Assembly: GCA_025924845.1 (NCBI GenBank)
Contig: JAICHN010000129.1
Coordinates: forward strand, 1 to 11,274
Reading direction: 5' to 3'
DNA from: Chloroflexota bacterium
GTDB lineage: Bacteria > Chloroflexota > UBA5177 > JANWHV01
DNA: 11,274 nucleotides
Below, one piece after another: positions 7,707-11,274 of this stretch (position 1 is its first letter; each line of letters opens with the position of its first letter). A program made the translations under genes and the position numbers. The notes beneath the pieces are model-generated. The model was not told where the DNA came from and did not search any database. It worked only from the letters and a program-made list of their open reading frames with translations.

Positions 7707-8015
7707 ATGCCTGGCATTGTCAGTTGGCTTTTGCTTGTAGCAGCCATTCTTTCGCTGGTGGCCTTCGCGCTTCTGGTTGTCGTGGCGCTGGAAATTCGCG
7801 GTCTGGTGCGGCAAATCAAGGCCGAGCTTTTACCGGTGATCGGTACGGCCAGGCAAACCGTCACCACCATGCAAGGAACCAGCGAATTTGTCAGTAGCGG
7901 GCTGATCAAGCCGCTAATCGCGAGCGTGAGCGCCGGCGCCGGCGTGGCGCGGACGGTGCAGGTGCTGACCACGGGTGTCACGAAGGCATTCCGCCGCACG
8001 ATAAAGGACGATTGA
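7707..8015 (+). CDS. Small single-pass membrane protein, DUF948-like
   Basis: 102 residues. One strong hydrophobic helix covers about residues 6-29 (WLLLVAAILSLVAFALLVVVALE). It is followed by an amphipathic helical region (about 30-95) with the spaced hydrophobic pattern LLPVIGTARQTVTTM and a IKPLIASVSAGAGVARTVQVL stretch. This organisation (N-terminal anchor plus a cytosolic helix, small and basic at the end) resembles DUF948-type proteins of Gram-positive and Chloroflexota lineages, whose role is undefined. The ATG is preceded by GGAGG (7692-7696) at 10-nt spacing, and a plausible promoter lies upstream. The next small membrane gene begins 7 bp after the stop, so the two likely form a pair. 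I do not assign a function. Confidence 0.75.
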   Translation: MPGIVSWLLLVAAILSLVAFALLVVVALEIRGLVRQIKAELLPVIGTARQTVTTMQGTSEFVSSGLIKPLIASVSAGAGVARTVQVLTTGVTKAFRRTIKDD

Positions 8016-8022
8016 TCGACAT

Positions 8023-8373
8023 ATGGGAACGGTAAATGACTGGGTGGGAGCGATTGGGGGCACCATTCTCGTCCTCGAACTGATCCTGCTGCTTATTTTA
8101 CTGATCGCGCTCAATGTCGTCCTCGCCTTGCTGCTCCGTTGGGCGCTGCGCAAGCAAGGCCTCGTCCACCAGAAGATCACCTGGGCGCGGGGCCTGGTGG
8201 AGCGCTATGTCAACAAGGGCGCCAATCTGGCCGCGGCGCCGGTGATTCGCACCACCAGCGGTTGGCGCGGGCTAAAGGCGGCGTGCCGGCGCGTCCTTAA
8301 CCGGCCGGTCGGCGCCCGGAGCCAACCGGGGTTAGAGCAACGACCTGCCGCGGATCCTTCGCGCGCGGCCTGA
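8023..8373 (+). CDS. Small membrane protein of unknown function
   Basis: 116 residues with one long hydrophobic stretch (about 9-41, rich in Leu and Ile, ending LALLLRWALRK). A basic, probably cytoplasmic region follows (HQKITWARGLVERYVNKGANLAAAPVI), ending in a Pro/Arg-rich tail. I do not recognise the family. The gene starts 7 bp after the stop of the preceding small membrane protein; AAAGGA lies about 14 nt before the ATG and overlaps the end of that gene, which suggests coupled translation. The phrase GANLAAAPVIR..SGWRGLKAA resembles the helix-anchoring tail of its neighbour in layout, not obviously in sequence. The two might act together at the membrane; this is inference from adjacency. 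Confidence 0.7.
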   Translation: MGTVNDWVGAIGGTILVLELILLLILLIALNVVLALLLRWALRKQGLVHQKITWARGLVERYVNKGANLAAAPVIRTTSGWRGLKAACRRVLNRPVGARSQPGLEQRPAADPSRAA

Positions 8374-8406
8374 TTAGTCGGACCTCGATCCGCATGGGGT
8401 CAGGAT

Positions 8407-8456
8407 GGGCCGGGGCGCGCATTTCGTCGATATCTTCTTGTCGAGAGCCCCGGCCC
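8407..8456. repeat. 10-bp (11 with flanking T-A) perfect inverted repeat enclosing the rpsF -35 box
   Basis: GGGCCGGGGC (8407-8416) and GCCCCGGCCC (8447-8456) are perfectly complementary, and T8406/A8457 adds an eleventh pair. The 30-nt centre contains the probable -35 hexamer and the right arm fills the -35/-10 spacer. It may be an operator for the ribosomal operon or a strong stem at the end of the upstream transcript. There is no U-tract, so it is not a standard intrinsic terminator. Confidence 0.6.
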
Positions 8457-8466
8457 AGTGTACACT
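8438..8466 (+). promoter_or_regulatory. Probable promoter of the rpsF-ssb-rpsR operon
   Basis: TTGTCG (8438-8443, four of six) and TACACT (8461-8466, four of six, with the key TA and final T) are separated by exactly 17 bp. Transcription would start near 8473, giving a leader of about 145 nt before the rpsF start codon. Confidence 0.55.
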
Positions 8467-8473
8467 AGCCAAC

Positions 8474-8592
8474 GCGTAGCGGATTTTCCCCGTACGCCGA
8501 TGGATTATGGCCCCCAATTTAGTGGGCTGTTCTTCTCGCTCCAGGCGTTGCGACCCTGCCTACACCAGCGGATGTCGCGTAAGGCGCCTTGG
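8474..8592 (+). promoter_or_regulatory. Structured 5' leader of rpsF, candidate ribosomal-protein autoregulatory element
   Basis: A first stem pairs GCGTA (8474-8478) with TACGC (8493-8497). A larger structure follows: CCAGGCG (8541-8547) pairs with CGCCT-T-GG (8585-8592, one bulge), then an internal loop, then GCGAC (8550-8554) with GTCGC (8574-8578), then CTG/CAG around a 7-nt loop. It ends 12 nt before the rpsF Shine-Dalgarno. Many bacteria control this operon by S6:S18 binding a leader hairpin; I cannot confirm the diagnostic CCG bulge here, so the regulator is inferred. Confidence 0.4.
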
Positions 8593-8618
8593 GCTTACCC
8601 ATGGGAAGGAGTGGTGTT

Positions 8619-9104
8619 TTGCAGCGCGACTATGAGGTTACTTTTGTCCTTAACGCGACGATTGACGAAGAGGCTTCCGCCGCCGCCGTCGAGCGCGTCA
8701 ACCATCTGATCGACGCCGGGGGAGGGAGTGTGACTGAGGTGCATTCCTGGGGACGCCGCCGGCTAGCCTATCCAATTGCTCACCACCGCGACGGTGTCTA
8801 TGTTACTACTCGCTTCGCGATGCCGACTCTGGCCCTTACCGCGTTTGAGAACGACTTGCGGCTCAACGAGTCGATTTTGCGCCATCTGGTTGTCCGCCAG
8901 GATGAAGTACCGATCCGGCCTATATTGCCCGCGGCCACGATTCCCCCCGGACAAGCAGCCGTTTCGACACGCGATACGGCCGAATCGGCGCCCGAAGATG
9001 TGGACGTTGAAGATGCCGACATGGACGTTGAAGACATGGACGCGGAAGACGCGGACGATCTGGATGTTACCGAGCCCGACCTGATCCCACCGGCCGACGA
9101 GTAA
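8619..9104 (+). CDS. rpsF: 30S ribosomal protein S6 with long acidic C-terminal tail
   Basis: S6 binds S18 and 16S rRNA in the platform of the small subunit. The conserved core is about residues 1-103: RDYEVTFVLNATIDEE, the VHSWGRRRLAYPI strand (41-53), DGVYVTTRF, LRLNESILRHLVVR and a VPIRPI end. The start is TTG 8619 because GGAAGGAG lies 7 nt upstream and the MQRDYE N-terminus matches the family; TTG 8589 and ATG 8601 are in frame but too far upstream or on top of the ribosome-binding site. At 161 residues it exceeds the usual 95-135. The excess is a tail (126-161) with about 19 Asp/Glu in 36 residues, built from imperfect repeats. E. coli S6 also has an acidic tail, glutamylated by RimK. 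First gene of the operon with ssb and rpsR. Confidence 0.95.
   Translation: MQRDYEVTFVLNATIDEEASAAAVERVNHLIDAGGGSVTEVHSWGRRRLAYPIAHHRDGVYVTTRFAMPTLALTAFENDLRLNESILRHLVVRQDEVPIRPILPAATIPPGQAAVSTRDTAESAPEDVDVEDADMDVEDMDAEDADDLDVTEPDLIPPADE
9000..9056 (+). repeat. In-frame tandem repeats encoding the acidic tail of S6
   Basis: Three related units at 9000-9020 (21 nt), 9021-9035 (15 nt) and 9036-9056 (21 nt) share the core ATGGACGTTGAAGA with few changes. All lengths are multiples of three, so expansion or contraction would change the tail without breaking the frame. Confidence 0.7.
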
Positions 9105-9111
9105 CGTCGGC
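9093..9111 (+). repeat. 7-bp hairpin around the rpsF stop codon
   Basis: GCCGACG (9093-9099) pairs perfectly with CGTCGGC (9105-9111); the 5-nt loop holds the TAA stop. The structure precedes the ssb Shine-Dalgarno by about 20 nt. A smaller GCCC/GGGC hairpin (9656-9659 with 9665-9668) similarly encloses most of the ssb stop. They may affect mRNA processing or coupling; no U-tract is present. Confidence 0.4.
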
Positions 9112-9146
9112 GGCTCTTCGCGGAGGCCGAAAGGGAGGCACGCACC

Positions 9147-9665
9147 ATGGCTAGTATGAAAAAGATCATGATCATCGGCAACGTGGGCCGCGACCCTGAA
9201 TCGCGTTTCACCAGCGATGGGACGGAGTTTGTCTCTTTCTCGGTGGCAGTAAGCGAGCGAGCCCGCCGTCAGCAGGGCGGCGATCAAGCTCCGGCGGGCA
9301 ACCAGGATGAAGTTACTACTTGGTTCAGGGTTACCGCCTGGCGCAGGCTGGCTGAGGTGGTCAAACAGTACGTGCAAAAGGGTACCTCGATCTTTGTGAT
9401 GGGGACGCTGCGCGTCAGCGAATATACCGGCAACGACGGCCAGAAGCGTACGTCTTTGGACATTACCATGGACGAAATGCAATTGCTCTCGTCTCGCGGC
9501 GCCCAGGACGCGGGCGCGGGCGGTTTCGACGAGGGCGCCTCGTTCGGCGGCGCCGCGCCGGCTCGGCCCAGCGCCTCCTACGGCAACCGTCCCGCCGGCG
9601 GGGCACAGTCTCGTCCCGCCCCCAGCCCGTCCATTGAAGAGGATGAAAGCGATATGCCCTTCTAG
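9147..9665 (+). CDS. ssb: Single-stranded DNA-binding protein
   Basis: SSB coats single-stranded DNA in replication, recombination and repair, usually as a tetramer. The 172-residue product has the OB-fold domain at about 1-115 with MIIGNVGRDPE near the N-terminus, FVSFSVAVSE, TTWFRVTAWRRLAEVV (57-72), and the KGTSIFVMGTLRVSEY strand pair. A flexible Gly/Ala/Pro-rich linker (about 118-160) leads to the acidic tip EEDESDMPF, which matches the DxPF docking peptide that recruits partner proteins. A slightly long loop (RARRQQGGDQAPAGNQ, 38-53) lies between strands. The ATG follows GGGAGG at an ideal 8-nt spacing; an internal Met4 is less likely. Its place between rpsF and rpsR is the standard bacterial arrangement, tying SSB supply to ribosome synthesis. 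Confidence 0.97.
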   Translation: MASMKKIMIIGNVGRDPESRFTSDGTEFVSFSVAVSERARRQQGGDQAPAGNQDEVTTWFRVTAWRRLAEVVKQYVQKGTSIFVMGTLRVSEYTGNDGQKRTSLDITMDEMQLLSSRGAQDAGAGGFDEGASFGGAAPARPSASYGNRPAGGAQSRPAPSPSIEEDESDMPF

Positions 9666-9703
9666 GGCGCTTCGCCACGGCAATGAGGAGAGTAATTTAG
9701 ACC

Positions 9704-10066
9704 ATGAGCAGTCCCAACTATTCGCCAAGCCTCGAGGGGGGCGCCCGCTCCGAGGGCTATCGGAGCAGCGAGGGTGGCCGACCCAACCGTGGATCCCGCC
9801 GAGACTCGGGCGGCGGGGGCGGGCGTGAGCGTTTCTCCGGCCGTCGCCGCTCCTGCCAGTTCTGCGTCGACAAGATGACCTTGATCGATTATAAGGACGT
9901 CGGACGGCTCCGGAAGTACCTGAGCGAGCGCGGCAAGATCGAGCCGCGCCGCAAGACCGGTACCTGCGCCAAGCATCAGCGCACGCTCACCACCTCGCTC
10001 AAGCGCGCTCGTCAGTTGGCGCTTTTGCCGTACACTGCCGAACATCAGCGCTTTATCGAGAGATGA
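9704..10066 (+). CDS. rpsR: 30S ribosomal protein S18 with N-terminal extension
   Basis: S18 binds S6 on the 30S platform. The conserved core runs from about residue 46 to 120: [20 protein letters not shown] (47-66), [25 protein letters not shown] and [12 protein letters not shown]. Cys51, Cys54, Cys88 and His91 form a C-x2-C/C-x2-H set that could bind zinc, as in the zinc-type S18 proteins; this is inferred from spacing. The 120-residue length exceeds the common 75-90 because of a Gly/Ser/Arg-rich N-terminal extension (about 1-45). AGGAG lies about 13 nt before the ATG, so I keep this start, although the extension could be shortened by an unseen internal start. The last 4 nt overlap the start of the next gene. 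rplI, often next in this operon, is not found here. Confidence 0.95.
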   Translation: MSSPNYSPSLEGGARSEGYRSSEGGRPNRGSRRDSGGGGGRERFSGRRRSCQFCVDKMTLIDYKDVGRLRKYLSERGKIEPRRKTGTCAKHQRTLTTSLKRARQLALLPYTAEHQRFIER

Positions 10067-11193
10067 GCGGTCCCGTACAGCCGGCGCCCGCGCCGGGAAA
10101 GGCGCCTCGAAGGCATCCACCCCGGCACCACCAGCCGTATCGCCGCTCCAGTGCGGTAATTGATGATCGCCCTAACGGCAGGGCGGTCATCTTCGGATAT
10201 GGTAAACATCTGACCAATCGTGAGAAGGAGCGCCTGCAGCGCCTGATCGCCTATGCGGTGTTGGGCGTTGTGATCGCCATTTCAGTGATCATCATCGCGG
10301 TCACCGCGGTGTACCAAACCTGGGTCTACCCCAATCAGACTGTGGCATCGGTCAACGGGGTAGGTATTACTCGGCACGACCGGGATCTGATGACCGGTTA
10401 TTTTAACGGCGAGTCTACTCTGCAGGGGACGACGCTCTCTCAGGATCCGGGGACCCTGGCCGTGCAGCAACTCCAGAAGAGCCTACTGGCCCGCCAAGCT
10501 GCCAAGACCATCGGGATCGCGGTAAGTGACGCGCAGGCCGACGCACAGCTTACCAAGGACATCGGTAAGAATGGCCAGACCCAGTTCCAGCAAGTGCTGA
10601 CCGCCACCGGTTTGAGCCGGTCGGACTACGTCCGCTTTGTCGAAAAGCCGGATCTGTTGCGAACCAAGGTAATGGCCTACCTGACGCGTGGCGCCCCCAA
10701 AACCGCCGAGGAGTGGCATTACGCGCGTATCGAGGTGAGCACACCCGTGACCAAGACGACCGTCATCACGGGAACCTATTCGATTAAACCGACGACGACC
10801 ATAACGGGGACCGCGACACGGATTCTCAACGACCTGGTCACCAAGGACGTGAACTTCGGCGCCATCGCCAAGAAGATTTCCGCTGATACGGCGACCAAGG
10901 CCAACGGCGGCGATGTGGGATGGGTGCGGGCGACTGATACGGCGATCGATTCGCAAATTACCACGTTCCTCCCCACGCTCAAGGCGATGGCCTCTACTCA
11001 TACCAAGTACAAGGCGATACCGAGCGGCAAGTCGTGGTACATACTCGAATTGCTGGGCCACGACCTCAAGCATCCCAAGACCGCGGTGCAAACGCAGAAC
11101 GATCAGACTATTGCCTATACAGCTTTCTACAACAAGTTCGAGGCGAAGTCCACGATTAATCCGCCGTTACCGGCCGGCCTTGGCATTGGTTAG
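10063..11193 (+). CDS. Membrane-anchored SurA/PrsA-like parvulin-family protein, probably a chaperone with degenerate isomerase domain
   Basis: 376 residues: a basic, Pro-rich cytoplasmic N-terminus (1-60); one transmembrane helix (about 62-84, a signal anchor); a SurA-N-like helical region (about 92-205, opening [16 protein letters not shown]); and a parvulin-like C-terminal domain (about 218-335) with [11 protein letters not shown] (280-290), the rotamase hallmark. Such proteins help fold exported proteins outside the membrane. Two features depart from active parvulins: ARIEV replaces the usual ARHILV, and SWYILEL replaces the usual GYHIIK, so both catalytic His positions seem lost. A Thr-rich insertion (about 228-252) sits after the first strand. 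The ATGA overlap with rpsR (4 bp) indicates translational coupling. The family is well supported; loss of isomerase activity is an inference. Confidence 0.85.
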   Translation: MSGPVQPAPAPGKAPRRHPPRHHQPYRRSSAVIDDRPNGRAVIFGYGKHLTNREKERLQRLIAYAVLGVVIAISVIIIAVTAVYQTWVYPNQTVASVNGVGITRHDRDLMTGYFNGESTLQGTTLSQDPGTLAVQQLQKSLLARQAAKTIGIAVSDAQADAQLTKDIGKNGQTQFQQVLTATGLSRSDYVRFVEKPDLLRTKVMAYLTRGAPKTAEEWHYARIEVSTPVTKTTVITGTYSIKPTTTITGTATRILNDLVTKDVNFGAIAKKISADTATKANGGDVGWVRATDTAIDSQITTFLPTLKAMASTHTKYKAIPSGKSWYILELLGHDLKHPKTAVQTQNDQTIAYTAFYNKFEAKSTINPPLPAGLGIG

Positions 11194-11274
11194 GGTAGGT
11201 CGGGGGGGGGGGGGGGCGGGGGCGCCCCCCCCCAGCCCCCCCCCCCGCGCGACCGGCGGCGGCACGTAAAAGAC
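11194..11274. other. Low-complexity poly-G/poly-C tail, probable contig-end artefact
   Basis: After the stop codon at 11193 come 15 consecutive G (11202-11216), a C, 5 G, CG, 9 C (11225-11233), AG and 11 C (11236-11246), then GC-rich sequence to the end. Nothing else in the window resembles it. No gene is supported. It could be read as a GC-rich hairpin, but the run lengths fit sequencing or assembly error better. Confidence 0.6.

Noticed and set aside
8763..9728. 321-codon minus-strand ORF opposite rpsF and ssb
   Set aside because: Spans two conserved genes on the other strand, with no domain and no ribosome-binding site noticed.

Overview
The window looks like chromosomal DNA of a GC-rich bacterium, most plausibly a member of the Chloroflexota (Thermomicrobia/Sphaerobacter-like). 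This is an inference from protein character, the mix of ATG, GTG and TTG starts behind strong Shine-Dalgarno sequences, REP-like GCGAC/GTCGC hairpins, and an rpsF-ssb-rpsR cluster with a SurA-type protein attached. I see no phage, transposon, CRISPR array or plasmid functions. The content is mainly housekeeping, and the novelty is in details.

Layout. (1) 1-2696, minus strand: an ABC1/UbiB-type kinase followed 29 bp later by a Gfo/Idh/MocA oxidoreductase that runs off the left edge. (2) 2697-2971: divergent intergenic region with two 36-bp direct repeats, each a hairpin, and a perfect 9-bp stem that holds the ispE Shine-Dalgarno. (3) 2972-3889, plus: ispE of the MEP isoprenoid pathway. (4) 3940-7496, minus: aspS, then two tandem paralogous SAM-dependent methyltransferases (about 54% identical by hand count). 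The first methyltransferase starts 9 bp after the aspS stop. (5) 7497-7706: divergent intergenic region with a plausible plus-strand promoter. (6) 7707-8373, plus: two small single-TM proteins. (7) 8374-8618: an 11-bp inverted repeat bracketing a -35 box, a good promoter, and a structured leader. (8) 8619-11193, plus: rpsF, ssb, rpsR and a membrane-anchored SurA/parvulin-like protein overlapping rpsR by 4 bp. (9) 11194-11274: a poly-G/poly-C tail that looks like a contig-end artefact.

How the genes fit together. The right-hand cluster is a ribosomal protein/single-strand-binding protein operon, probably autoregulated through its leader, with a secretion-fold chaperone translationally coupled to S18. 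The aspS product carries the two N-terminal residues (His33, Gly85) that mark non-discriminating AspRS, so the organism should make Asn-tRNA(Asn) through GatCAB. The methyltransferase pair downstream of aspS is the least explained part of the window. The S6 protein has an unusual acidic repeat tail, S18 has a Gly/Ser/Arg-rich N-terminal extension with a possible zinc site, and the parvulin-like domain seems to lack the usual catalytic histidines.
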